Shown here: positions 1 to 6,529 of the stretch, in pieces
How positions within the stretch are numbered: position 1 is the stretch's first letter
Layout of the letters: each line of letters begins with the position of its first letter
NCBI GenBank assembly: GCA_035255485.1
Contig: DATEZO010000081.1
Location: 1-12,807, forward strand
Length of the DNA stretch: 12,807 nucleotides
DNA from: DATEZO01 sp035255485
Lineage (GTDB): Bacteria > Pseudomonadota > Gammaproteobacteria > Burkholderiales > Burkholderiaceae_D
Reading direction: 5' to 3'
The notes under the pieces: model-generated
Database searches by the model: none
What the model saw: only the letters and a program-made list of their open reading frames with translations
Told to the model about the DNA's origin: nothing
Position numbers and translations under genes: made by a program

Positions 1-1
1 T

Positions 2-346
2 ATGCGTTATATCGAGCTCAACCCGGTACGAGCAGGAATGGTTGCGCATCCACGAGACTATCCCTGGTCTAGCTATCGTGCCAATGCGGAAGGCGGGGCC
101 GACCCGTTACATAGCCCGCACGCGTTATTTAGGAGCCAGGCCGAAGACGAGTGCGAGCGCCGGGCTGCGTATCGTGAACTCGTCAAGGCGCCAATGGATA
201 CGCAATTGCTTGATGTGATCCGCAACTCCACAAACAAGGGCTGGGTGTTGGGTTGCGGGCGTTTTCAGGAAAAGATAGCTCGCCTGGCTGAGCGTCGGGC
301 AATGCCTTTGGCGAAGGGGCGACCGAAACGGACTGCGGCGGGTTAA
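2..346 (+). CDS. REP-associated tyrosine transposase (RAYT), C-terminal part, cut by the window edge
   Basis: The visible 114 residues begin inside the conserved core of Y1-type (IS200-like, HUH) RAYT transposases: the opening 'RYIELNPVRAGMV' followed by a 'YPWSSY' motif is characteristic. The basic tail 'TNKGWVLGCGRF' to 'PLAKGRPKRT' is the usual RAYT C-terminus. Family members are about 200-240 aa, so roughly half the protein, including the HUH motif, lies upstream; the first ATG in view is almost certainly internal. RAYTs are single-copy, host-associated enzymes that nick and join single-stranded DNA at REP palindromes. The stop codon TAA (344-346) lies inside the terminal repeat 343-360, and a hairpin follows at 367-400. 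A truncated second copy of the same 3' end is at 1512-1577. Whether the gene is intact upstream cannot be seen. Confidence 0.88.
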   Translation: MRYIELNPVRAGMVAHPRDYPWSSYRANAEGGADPLHSPHALFRSQAEDECERRAAYRELVKAPMDTQLLDVIRNSTNKGWVLGCGRFQEKIARLAERRAMPLAKGRPKRTAAG

Positions 347-367
347 TCGAGTCTGACTCCAAATATA
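343..367 (+). repeat. RAYT terminal repeat, copy 1 (best preserved)
   Basis: TTAATCGAGTCTGACTCC plus an AT-rich tail, overlapping the transposase stop codon. Related copies, all read by eye, are at 1397-1414, 1484-1507, 1574-1597, 1725-1750 and 1754-1778. Inverted copies are at 1700-1723 and 11664-11681. This is the likely element end or REP-related sequence recognised by this RAYT group. Confidence 0.75.
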
Positions 368-400
368 GGCTTGCTTGGCTCTGTCGCCAAGCTTGTGCCT
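367..400. repeat. REP-like hairpin downstream of the RAYT gene
   Basis: An imperfect palindrome: arms AGGC (367-370) and GCCT (397-400) enclose a perfect 7-bp stem, GCTTGGC (373-379) with GCCAAGC (386-392), and a 6-base loop. A REP-type hairpin just beyond a RAYT gene is the expected arrangement. No GTAG guide tetranucleotide sits directly beside it, and there is no T-run, so it is not an intrinsic terminator. Confidence 0.5.
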
Positions 401-743
401 ATGGTGCATGTCAAACGTAGTCAACGCGGACCCAAGAAATCTCAGCTAAAACGACAAGCAGGAAAATACAATCAGCACGTCTCTAATAAACGACTACTCG
501 ATCTGGAAAATTGGAAATCGGCATGTTGACAGGGAGGAAAAGCGCACCCTACGCTTGTTTGGTGATCGGAAAGCTGCGATGGCCGCGTTCTGGGGGATGG
601 AGCGGGGCGCTGTATTGGTCGATCAGGTTTTCCGGAGGATTACCGACCATAATGAAAGGGGTCTGTTAGACTCTTCGAGGGAAATCTCGTCAACACGGAA
701 CGACTTGAAGAACTTAGATCTTCGGAATTCGGAAATAACATAG
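401..743. other. Gene-poor spacer with one doubtful short ORF
   Basis: Between the RAYT hairpin and the methyltransferase there is no convincing gene. A 62-codon frame with a TTG start (555) ends in TAG directly against the methyltransferase ATG at 744. It has no clear ribosome-binding site and no recognisable motif, and its composition (FWGMERGAVLVDQVF followed by a polar tail) matches nothing I know. It could be a decayed gene end or chance. No good sigma-70 promoter stands out. Confidence 0.4.
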
Positions 744-1343
744 ATGCGTACATTCTTGCATGTTGGCTGTGGCGAGAGTCATAAAGATCAGACCACCAAG
801 AGTTTCAACACCCCGGATTGGAAAGAACTCCGTCTGGACATTAATGAGGCTGTAAAACCGGATATCGTGGGAACGATGCTGGACATGTCGGCTGTTGCCG
901 ATGCCTCGATAGATGCCATTTTTTCAAGCCATAATATTGAACACCTCTATCCCCATGAGGTGCCACTAGCTCTGTCGGAGTTTCTGCGGGTATTGAAACA
1001 GGACGGCTTTCTGGTAATTACTTGCCCTGATCTGCAGTCAGTCTGTGCGTTGATAGCTGAAGATAAACTGACCGAACCAGCTTACATCTCCCCAGCAGGC
1101 CCGATTGCACCTGTTGACATCCTATACGGACATCGACCACAAATGGCAGCAGGCAACCTGTATATGGCTCATCGTTGCGGGTTTACTGAAAAAGTTATGT
1201 CTGGCACTCTCCAAACTGCTGGCTTTGCAGGAGTCGCCACAGCTCGGCGTGTTGCTCCGTTTTTCGATCTTTGGGCCGTGGCTACCAAATCATCTCGTAC
1301 TGACGATGAATTGCGAGAACTGGCCTTCGATCATTTCCCGTGA
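744..1343 (+). CDS. SAM-dependent methyltransferase (class I, Methyltransf_11-like)
   Basis: The 199-aa protein has a Rossmann-fold methyltransferase layout. SAM-binding motif I 'LHVGCG' is at residues 5-10, an acidic end of strand 2 at D32 ('RLDIN'), and the segment 'DMSAVADASIDAIFSSHNIEHLYPHE' region (47-72) has the D-A-I-F / N-I-E-H-L signature of this family. Residues 77-96 ('LSEFLRVLKQDGFLVITCPD') form motif III. Homologues of this short type are often found in surface polysaccharide or glycosyltransferase clusters, but no such genes are beside it here, so the substrate is unknown. The ATG abuts the TAG of a doubtful upstream frame and has only a weak GGAA at a long distance, so translation may be inefficient. 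It sits alone between RAYT repeats, suggesting an isolated, possibly transferred, accessory gene. Confidence 0.85.
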   Translation: MRTFLHVGCGESHKDQTTKSFNTPDWKELRLDINEAVKPDIVGTMLDMSAVADASIDAIFSSHNIEHLYPHEVPLALSEFLRVLKQDGFLVITCPDLQSVCALIAEDKLTEPAYISPAGPIAPVDILYGHRPQMAAGNLYMAHRCGFTEKVMSGTLQTAGFAGVATARRVAPFFDLWAVATKSSRTDDELRELAFDHFP

Positions 1344-1396
1344 TAGACCTTAGAAGTGCGAATAGATATAGTGGCACGCTCGATTTCAGTTAATGC

Positions 1397-1414
1397 TTAA
1401 TTGAGTTTGCCACC
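1397..1414 (+). repeat. RAYT terminal repeat, degenerate copy
   Basis: TTAATTGAGTTTGCCACC matches the copy at 1484-1501 at 15 of 18 positions. Confidence 0.5.
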
Positions 1415-1483
1415 GATTATGAAAACTCCGCTGCATCAAAAATGCCCATATATGCAGCACGCGTATATGCACGCGCACGTAGG

Positions 1484-1507
1484 TTAATCGAGTCTGCCTC
1501 CATATAT
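1484..1507 (+). repeat. RAYT terminal repeat, copy bordering the truncated transposase
   Basis: TTAATCGAGTCTGCCTCC followed by ATATAT. It lies directly upstream of the transposase remnant at 1512-1577, giving the order repeat, transposase end, repeat. Confidence 0.7.
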
Positions 1508-1511
1508 TTGT

Positions 1512-1577
1512 CGCCTGACTGAGCGTACGGCGATGCCGTTGCCCAAGGGGCGAAAGAAAAGGACAGATGCGGATTAA
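1512..1577 (+). pseudogene. Remnant of a second RAYT transposase (last 21 codons)
   Basis: The frame reads RLTERTAMPLPKGRKKRTDAD and then TAA. The C-terminus of the left-edge transposase is RLAERRAMPLAKGRPKRTAAG: same length, 15 of 21 residues identical by eye. Nothing homologous precedes it; instead the terminal repeat at 1484-1507 is joined almost directly to these codons. The simplest reading is an internal deletion that kept both ends of a former RAYT element. The protein differences exceed what a very recent duplication would show, so this copy diverged some time ago. Confidence 0.75.
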
Positions 1578-1597
1578 TCGAGTCTGACCCATACATA
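1574..1597 (+). repeat. RAYT terminal repeat, 3' copy of the truncated element
   Basis: TTAATCGAGTCTGACCC with an AT-rich tail, again containing the TAA stop of the transposase frame exactly as in copy 1. A partial inverted match (GGGGTCTCGACC, about 1602-1613) follows and could pair with it. Confidence 0.7.
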
Positions 1598-1632
1598 TAC
1601 AGGGGTCTCGACCTAGGCCAACGCAAAAAATG

Positions 1633-1657
1633 AAAGCCCGTCACTGACGGGCTTTTT
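1633..1657. terminator. Strong rho-independent terminator, probably bidirectional
   Basis: A perfect stem AAAGCCCGTC / GACGGGCTTT with a three-base ACT loop is followed by TTTTTT and preceded by AAAAAA, so it can act on either strand. No intact gene ends directly upstream on either strand. It therefore looks like a leftover from a displaced gene, or it insulates the region from the transposon remnants. Confidence 0.85.
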
Positions 1658-1668
1658 TATTTTGCCGA

Positions 1669-1698
1669 TTTGCGACGGCACTTGCCGGCTGTCGCAAA
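1669..1698. repeat. Hairpin TTTGCGAC...GTCGCAAA
   Basis: A perfect 8-bp inverted repeat (1669-1676 with 1691-1698) encloses GGC and GCC segments that could pair internally. There is no T-run. It may be a REP-like palindrome, or simply structure next to the repeat cluster. Confidence 0.45.
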
Positions 1699-1699
1699 C

Positions 1700-1748
1700 T
1701 TATGGGGCCGGACTCGCGATGAAGTTAAATCGAGCCCGCCCCCATAAA
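1700..1748. repeat. Head-to-head pair of RAYT terminal repeats forming a palindrome
   Basis: The left arm TTATGGGGCCGGACTCG (1700-1716) is the reverse complement of the right arm CGAGCCCGCCCCCATAA (1731-1747) at 15 of 17 positions, with a 14-base spacer. Each arm, read outward, resembles the RAYT terminal repeat. Two oppositely oriented repeat units forming one palindrome is how REP doublets are built. Confidence 0.6.
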
Positions 1749-1753
1749 TTAGG

Positions 1754-1778
1754 TTTAGTCGAGTCTGAACCCATATAT
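1754..1778 (+). repeat. RAYT terminal repeat, degenerate copy
   Basis: TTTAGTCGAGTCTGAACCC plus ATATAT. It differs from copy 1 by a one-base insertion and a few substitutions. It is the last clear copy before the central locus. Confidence 0.6.
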
Positions 1779-2268
1779 GCGCATTTGGAACACACCCTAC
1801 GCTTGCTGCTGGCAGTATCGCCTGAGCTGAAAAACCTGAGTGCAAATGCCGTGGTGAGTGAATATGCCGGGTGATTGAAAATCGAAGAGGAGTTCCGCGA
1901 TTTCAAAAACGAATACGTTGGACTAGACTTCTCAGTCAATTGCAGCGAGTACGGAGAATGGCTCAGCGTGCTGTTGCTCATTACCTGCCTAGCCAGCTTT
2001 CTGCTGCGCCTGATCGACGAATATTCCGTATGCATCAAATGGAGCCGCAGTGCCAATACAATGCCCGCCGGGCACGTGCTGTTCTGTTCCTCATCAATTT
2101 GGCACGACAACTGGCACGCAAGGGCAGGTTATCTTCCCCTTTTATGAATTTATAGCAGAACTATGGCATTTGCGCAGTCGCTTTATCCAGGAATTTTTGA
2201 GGGTAGACCTCAGAGCCTGGCTCCATGTTTTGTATATTTTTTGACCTCAGTGCACAGGATTTCAGACA
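1779..2268. other. Gene-poor, probably decayed stretch
   Basis: Only short overlapping frames are present. The most protein-like is a 90-codon frame (1875-2147, TTG start, good purine-rich sequence only inside it). It begins 'KIEEEFRDFKNEYVGLDF', contains a hydrophobic run 'LSVLLLITCLASFLLRLI', then loses any recognisable character. It follows directly the stop of a frame ending 'LKNLSANAVVSEYAG' (to 1874). Together these could be ends of degraded genes, but I do not recognise a family. A weak repeat-like match (GAGCCTGGCTCCA, 2213-2225) lies just past the end of the first regulator. Confidence 0.4.
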
Positions 2269-3366
2269 CTACCGCGCCGTGTGCAATACGGCCATCAATT
2301 CCGCCTGAGAGGAGCATTCCAGTTTTTCGTAGATGACCTTCACGCAGTCGCGCAACACGGCGTCGCTGATGGACATGTTTTTTCTTACCGCATCTCGGCC
2401 GCCGCCCGATGCCATCCAAAATGCGACTTCCAGCTGCTGTGGCGACAACGGAACCGTGTTCAGATTACGCCAAACGCGCAACGATGTCGGCATCATGCGC
2501 TTGAGCGTAATTCCAACCAGGCCGCGGTCGGCTGCAGCTTGGCCGGCTTGCACTGGCGATGTTCCCGCGACCGCAAGCCAATGTGCGCTGACATTCAGTC
2601 TTGCGCCTGGCAGCGGGATAGAGCAGCTTGGCATTTTCCAGGGATACTGCTCACCGTCGCGCAGTATGTCGATGAGGCGCTTGCAGCCAGGCGGCAGCGC
2701 GCGCCGGTTGCGCCACTGCGGACCTGCCAGAGGCACCTCGTCCAATAGCGCGCTGGCCCTGGGACTGAGGTACAGTAGCTCACCATCGGCATTGGAGACG
2801 ATTAGCGCTTCCTGTTCGACTACGCCATGCAGCTCGATTCGCGGCGACAAGCATGCCTGGATAGCATGCTCGAAATGCAGCGCAATACGGCTGATGCTTT
2901 CGACGTCTCTCGAGTCGAAAGCCAGGCCAGGTTCCCGGAACAACGCAATCAGGCCATGCCGCCGGCCATCGACTTCAAGACGGGCGTCCAGCGTGTAATG
3001 ATGGCCGCAGCCACGCACCAGCAATTGATAAGTATTACTCGAGAAATATTCTCTGGGCGGCGCCAGCAACTGTCCGATCTTTGGAGCGTCCGGCGGGGCG
3101 ATCATCTGCAATGGCCCAATTTCCCCCGGCCCGTCAAATATCCCGGTTTCGCTGATACAAAGTTCCTGTACCGATGCCGGACAATCTTCATGGAAGGTCG
3201 CTTCCTGCACGCCTTCATGCGAAGTCAGAAACAGGGCCGATGCCGCGTTCGGTACCAATTCGTGAACGATCGCAAACGCATCGGGAGCGATGCTCATGAC
3301 ATCGAGGCCCGAGCAGCACAGTACGCGCAGCCGCGACCAAAGCTGACTATTTTTCCTTCCAGACAT
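2269..3366 (-). CDS. LuxR-type HTH transcriptional regulator (left paralogue)
   Basis: A 365-aa protein with a C-terminal LuxR/FixJ-type helix-turn-helix at about 306-361: 'LSPQQLEVAFWMASGGG' corresponds to the LTxRExEVL...A.G helix, and 'SISDAVLRDCVKVIYEKLECSS' to the recognition and dimer helices. The usual T-V-K-x-H of the recognition helix reads V-L-R-D-C here, so DNA specificity may be unusual. Residues 1-175 look like a sensory domain, and 183-215 ('EQEALIVSNADGELLYLSPRA') resemble the start of a PAS-like domain. There is no response-regulator receiver domain. It is a close paralogue of the gene at 10365-11483 (47 of the first 60 residues identical). It is divergent from sodC across a 363-base spacer. 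The ATG start is supported by alignment with the paralogue. Ligand and targets are unknown. Confidence 0.85.
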   Translation of the reverse strand: MSGRKNSQLWSRLRVLCCSGLDVMSIAPDAFAIVHELVPNAASALFLTSHEGVQEATFHEDCPASVQELCISETGIFDGPGEIGPLQMIAPPDAPKIGQLLAPPREYFSSNTYQLLVRGCGHHYTLDARLEVDGRRHGLIALFREPGLAFDSRDVESISRIALHFEHAIQACLSPRIELHGVVEQEALIVSNADGELLYLSPRASALLDEVPLAGPQWRNRRALPPGCKRLIDILRDGEQYPWKMPSCSIPLPGARLNVSAHWLAVAGTSPVQAGQAAADRGLVGITLKRMMPTSLRVWRNLNTVPLSPQQLEVAFWMASGGGRDAVRKNMSISDAVLRDCVKVIYEKLECSSQAELMAVLHTAR

Positions 3367-3573
3367 GGAGAGACCTAATCACCAGTAAAAATTCTTCCCA
3401 ACCTGTTTCCTGCATGAAGGCCTGGGCCAGGACGTCAATCGCCATGACGGATACGAGCCAGCACAAGAATGCGTGGAAAGTCACACCTCGTCTATCACCA
3501 CTATCCCATCGGGGACGAAGTTTCAGCGCTTGCATGCGGCGTGCAAGTCTACCGCGCCCGGATCTCGTGAAAT

Positions 3574-3593
3574 CCCCCCACCCAGGGGGGTAG
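3574..3593. promoter_or_regulatory. Candidate operator CCCCCC-ACCCA-GGGGGG with flanking TAG
   Basis: A perfect 6-bp inverted repeat with a 5-base centre, followed by TAG. On the minus strand it reads CTACCCCCCTGGGTGGGGGG, which resembles the paired TACCCCN half-sites bound by NarL/FixJ-type HTH proteins. It lies about 140 bases before sodC. A similar GGAGGGGGTAG is at 9880-9890, and CCCTCCCGGGGGG at about 7203-7215. It could also act as a hairpin in RNA. The assignment to the local LuxR-type regulators is inference. Confidence 0.35.
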
Positions 3594-3716
3594 ATCGTGC
3601 GCAGGCGCGCCATTACGATCATGTGCAATTTACGGCGGCATTGGCGAGCTCATTTTCATCGCGTACCGGGCGTTCCGTCATTGCCGCAACCCGTTAACCA
3701 AGACCCCGATACATCA

Positions 3717-3725
3717 ACTAGGAGT
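3717..3725 (+). promoter_or_regulatory. Ribosome-binding site of sodC
   Basis: CTAGGAG-type purine run (AGGAG at about 3720-3724) five to six bases before the ATG at 3730, supporting this start. Confidence 0.7.
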
Positions 3726-3729
3726 ATCC

Positions 3730-4254
3730 ATGCAGGCGCGATTCAAACCACTTTGGGTGGCATCCACATTGATTTTGTGCGCGGCGGCACGAGCCGAAGT
3801 TATGGTCCAGATGAACATTGTCGATGAAAACGGAATCGGTAAATCGATCGGTCATGTCGTTATCAGTGAAACGCCGTATGGCGTGGAATTCGCGCCCTCG
3901 CTCGTCGGGCTACCGCCGGGAATGCATGGATTCCATGTGCATGAGAACGCCAGTTGCGCGCCTGTCGAAAAAGACGGAAAGAAGGTGCCCGCACTGGCAG
4001 CCGGCAGCCATTACGACCCTGCTGGAAGCAATCGTCATGGCTTGCCGTGGAGTGATGGACATCTCGGTGACCTGCCGGGCCTGTACGTTGATCAAACGGG
4101 CAGTGCCAGCTACCCGGTACTGGCGCCGAAGTTGAAACTCGCCGATTTGGAGCATCGATCCTTGATGATTCACGTCGGCGGCGACAACCACGCGGATCAC
4201 CCAGCATCTTTGGGCGGAGGCGGTGCGCGCTTGGCCTGCGGCGTCATCCGCTAA
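3730..4254 (+). CDS. sodC: Periplasmic Cu/Zn superoxide dismutase
   Basis: It converts superoxide to hydrogen peroxide and oxygen in the periplasm. The 174-aa protein has a signal peptide (1-22, 'ILCAAARA' before the mature start at about E23). All metal ligands of bacterial SodC are present: copper H69 and H71 ('GFHVHE'), bridging H94 ('SHYDP'), zinc H103, H111 and D114 ('GHLGDLP'), and copper H148 ('IHVGGDNHADHP'). C76 and C170 match the conserved disulfide, and the 'LGGGGARLACGVI' ending is typical. Length is normal, so it should be active. It is the first gene of a likely operon, with a 25-base gap to the next gene. Role inferred from family: defence of the envelope against externally made superoxide. 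Confidence 0.95.
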   Translation: MQARFKPLWVASTLILCAAARAEVMVQMNIVDENGIGKSIGHVVISETPYGVEFAPSLVGLPPGMHGFHVHENASCAPVEKDGKKVPALAAGSHYDPAGSNRHGLPWSDGHLGDLPGLYVDQTGSASYPVLAPKLKLADLEHRSLMIHVGGDNHADHPASLGGGGARLACGVIR

Positions 4255-4279
4255 TCACCTAAAAATAGGGAGAGGTAAA

Positions 4280-5608
4280 GTGCAATTTCGATCGTCGAAG
4301 AGGGCAACGCTGTGTGCTGCGGCCCTTGGTATTTTATTAAATGCCTGCGGCGGGAGTGATCCTGTTAGTGCCGGTACGGCCAACAATGACCCGGACAATG
4401 GAGGCAGCGGTGCACCAGCGGATGGCGGATCAGGCACTTCGGTCGTCGCCAATAGCGTCGCTCCCGCAGTTAGCCCCGCTGGTGCCATCACTGTGACGTC
4501 CGGCACCAACCAGACGGTGCAGGTCACGTTCACCAGCAGTGATGGAAAACCCGCGATCAACCTGAGCGTTACGAGCGATCTGACATCGCTTCCCGCAGGC
4601 TGGAGCAGCGGTAGCACATCCTTCTCGTGTGCCAGCGTCACCACTGGCAGCACGTGTCAGCTCAACCTGACCTATGCGCCGACAGCAGCGAGGGCTAGCA
4701 GCACGCTGACCTTGAATTTCCATTACGTCGACAGCGCGGGGGCATCGCGGGCGAGCAGTGTCGGCATCACGTATGAAGCGAAAGCTGCGGCGCCGAACAG
4801 TGCCTACATCCTGAACTACAGCAATCAAACGGTCAGGCGCTGTGCGATCGGTAGCGACGGAGCGCTGTCGGCATGCCAGTCTGTTGCATCGTCGTTGCCA
4901 GCACAACCGACCAGCCTCGCAATCAGCGGTTCGACTGCCTACATCACGAGCAACTGGGCAGGTGCGCTAACGAAGTGCACGATTGGCGCCGACGGGACAT
5001 TCTCTTCCTGCGCCAATGCCGGTCTGCCGGCAATGAGTGGGCCGCGCAGTCTGATTGTGATTGGATCTCGGCTGTACATCGCAGACGGTGACAACAAGAA
5101 AGTGCTCAAGTGCACGATCAATGCTGACGGTAGCGTGTCAGGCTGCAAGGACTCGGGGGTGACATTGCCAGGCGCGGTCTATGCAATCGCCATCAAGGAT
5201 ACGTACCTTTATGCCGCACTCAACGGCGGCAATGTCTACCGGTGCGACATCGCAAGTGACGGGACCATTTCATCCTGCAACGATACGGGTGTAACGCCGT
5301 TTGGCACACCATTTGGCATGACGGTCGGAGGCTCGACGCTTTATGTCGTCAGCAACTCAGACTCCAAGGTATATCAGTGTGCGATCGGCAGTGACGGCGC
5401 GCTTTCTGCCTGTGCAGCCGGCCCCACCATGCTTGATGGCCTGGATGGCCCTGAAGGTATTGCGATCAATGGATCGTATGCATATGTCGTCAACTACAAC
5501 GCGCACACTGTGTCGCAATGTACGGTAGCAAATGACGGATCGCTAATGTCTTGCAAGGATTCAGGAGCAACGTCGTTGAATAGTCCGTCAAGTATCACGT
5601 TCAAGTGA
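4280..5608 (+). CDS. Lipoprotein with Ig-like domain and six-repeat Cys-x10-Cys beta-propeller
   Basis: I place the start at GTG 4280, with GGGAGAGG just upstream. The alternative ATG at 4223 lies inside sodC and would bury the signal peptide. The 442-aa product has a lipobox 'LLNAC' (C23) and a low-complexity Gly/Asp/Ser linker (24-55). About 60-165 is a bacterial Ig-like beta-sandwich, and 172-442 holds six repeats of about 45 residues. Each repeat has a hydrophobic strand ('AYVVNYNAHTVSQ') then a C-x10-C unit with D-G in the middle ('CAIGSDGALSAC'). The Cys pairs are 188/199, 233/244, 278/289, 322/333, 367/378 and 414/425, all equally spaced, implying one disulfide per blade. The layout resembles NHL/lactonase-type propellers. 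No catalytic residues are evident, so a binding or scaffold role at the cell surface is a guess. Confidence 0.85.
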   Translation: MQFRSSKRATLCAAALGILLNACGGSDPVSAGTANNDPDNGGSGAPADGGSGTSVVANSVAPAVSPAGAITVTSGTNQTVQVTFTSSDGKPAINLSVTSDLTSLPAGWSSGSTSFSCASVTTGSTCQLNLTYAPTAARASSTLTLNFHYVDSAGASRASSVGITYEAKAAAPNSAYILNYSNQTVRRCAIGSDGALSACQSVASSLPAQPTSLAISGSTAYITSNWAGALTKCTIGADGTFSSCANAGLPAMSGPRSLIVIGSRLYIADGDNKKVLKCTINADGSVSGCKDSGVTLPGAVYAIAIKDTYLYAALNGGNVYRCDIASDGTISSCNDTGVTPFGTPFGMTVGGSTLYVVSNSDSKVYQCAIGSDGALSACAAGPTMLDGLDGPEGIAINGSYAYVVNYNAHTVSQCTVANDGSLMSCKDSGATSLNSPSSITFK

Positions 5609-5618
5609 ACATGGAACA

Positions 5619-5636
5619 CCACCCGAGAAAGGGTGG
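5619..5636 (+). terminator. Intercistronic hairpin, weak
   Basis: CCACCC, GAGAAA loop, GGGTGG: a 6-bp GC-rich stem 10 bases after the lipoprotein stop, with no T-run. More likely an mRNA-stabilising or attenuating hairpin inside the operon than a full terminator. Confidence 0.4.
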
Positions 5637-5664
5637 CGCTTAGTATTAACGAATAAGGAATCTC

Positions 5665-6525
5665 ATGCTGAAATTTCTGATCAAACCTTTTGTTGCGCTC
5701 GCGCTTGTCTTGTTTGCCGCAAGTGCACATGCCGCAAAGGACCCCAACGACGCCGAGGGTACGTCCGACCACCCAGAAGTGCCGCGCTTCCCTGGGTACC
5801 ATATCGATGCGGCCACGCATAACGACTATAACGAATTCGTCTTTGCCACCAAGGGCTTCGACGCCTGGTCCAATGGCAAGGGCGACACGCGCGCCGGCAA
5901 GTTCTGGGAAATTCACTATGTGATCAACGACGGCGCACGCGTACCGAGCCTGGTGGAAATCATCAATAACTACGACAACGCATTCAAAAAAGTCGGTGGC
6001 AGGATGGTGCGCAAGGATCCGCAGCAGGGCGCCGTATTCGTGGTGCCGCGCGGTAGTGGCGAGCGCTGGGTACAACTCGATATCTACAGCCAGAACTACG
6101 GCTACGCGCTCGACATCGTCGACGTCGGTGAAATGGCGCAGAAGGTGGAAGCCTCCGCCGGCGAGATGGCTGACGCGATCAAGAAGAACGGTTTCGTCGC
6201 GCTGCACGGCATTTTGTTCGACACCGGCAAGGCTACGCTCAGGCCCGAATCTGAGCCGTTGCTGACCGAAGTCGTCGCATTGCTGAATCGCGATAAAGGC
6301 CTCCGGCTGTCCGTCGAAGGGCATACCGATAACGTCGGCGACAAGAAATCTAATCTCGAGCTGTCCAAAAAGCGAGCCGAGAGCGTGGTGAGGAATCTGT
6401 CGGCCAAAGGCATCGACCTCAGGCGCCTGAAGGTGGACGGCAAGGGCGATACCGTACCGGTGGCGGATAACCGCAGCGAGGATGGCAGGGCCATGAACCG
6501 CCGCGTGGAACTGGTCAAATTCTAG
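5665..6525 (+). CDS. OmpA-family protein, peptidoglycan-binding C-terminal domain
   Basis: A 286-aa exported protein. The signal peptide 'ALALVLFAASAHA' ends near residue 23. Residues 34-155 form a distinct N-terminal domain ('HPEVPRFPGY', 'NYDNAFKKVGGRM', 'WVQLDIYSQNYGYALDIVDV') resembling the region found before OmpA domains in DUF4892-type proteins; it is not an eight-strand OmpA barrel. Residues 176-284 are a complete OmpA-like domain: 'LFDTGKATLRPES', 'VEGHTDNVGDKKSN', 'LSKKRAESVVRNL', 'GKGDTVPVADN', 'NRRVELVKF'. D222 and R237 are 15 apart, as are the diaminopimelate-binding D271 and R286 of OmpA, so peptidoglycan binding is likely. AAGGA precedes the ATG. The next gene begins 4 bases after the stop. 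Confidence 0.9.
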   Translation: MLKFLIKPFVALALVLFAASAHAAKDPNDAEGTSDHPEVPRFPGYHIDAATHNDYNEFVFATKGFDAWSNGKGDTRAGKFWEIHYVINDGARVPSLVEIINNYDNAFKKVGGRMVRKDPQQGAVFVVPRGSGERWVQLDIYSQNYGYALDIVDVGEMAQKVEASAGEMADAIKKNGFVALHGILFDTGKATLRPESEPLLTEVVALLNRDKGLRLSVEGHTDNVGDKKSNLELSKKRAESVVRNLSAKGIDLRRLKVDGKGDTVPVADNRSEDGRAMNRRVELVKF

Positions 6526-6529
6526 GCGG

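Larger units (their letters stand above)
3367..3729. promoter_or_regulatory. Divergent intergenic region between the left regulator and sodC
   Basis: These 363 bases should hold the promoters of both genes. The notable element is a G/C palindrome at 3574-3590. I see no convincing sigma-70 pair; the sequence immediately before sodC (TTGCCG at 3681) lacks a well-spaced -10. The reading frames here are short, with no family resemblance, and are treated as shadows. Confidence 0.45.

Noticed and set aside
1441..1510. CRISPR-like or tandem array, because of the repeated GCACGCG and TATATGC words.
   Set aside because: The words are short, irregularly spaced and without unique spacers; they are tails of the RAYT repeats.
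545..1805. A 13-base word, CACCCTACGCTTG, occurs at 545-557 and again at 1793-1805.
   Set aside because: A shared word of 13 bases is expected a few times by chance in a window this long, and the similarity does not extend on either side.
1700..2110. A 136-codon minus-strand open frame.
   Set aside because: Serine-rich, no motif, no ribosome-binding site, and it runs through the palindromic RAYT repeats; looks like an antisense artefact.
3347..3628. A 93-codon minus-strand frame in the regulator-sodC spacer.
   Set aside because: It overlaps the start of the left regulator, covers the palindrome and has no family signature.
4223..4279. ATG 4223 as start of the propeller lipoprotein.
   Set aside because: It lies inside sodC and would put 19 residues before the signal peptide; GTG 4280 has a good ribosome-binding site and a standard lipoprotein signal.
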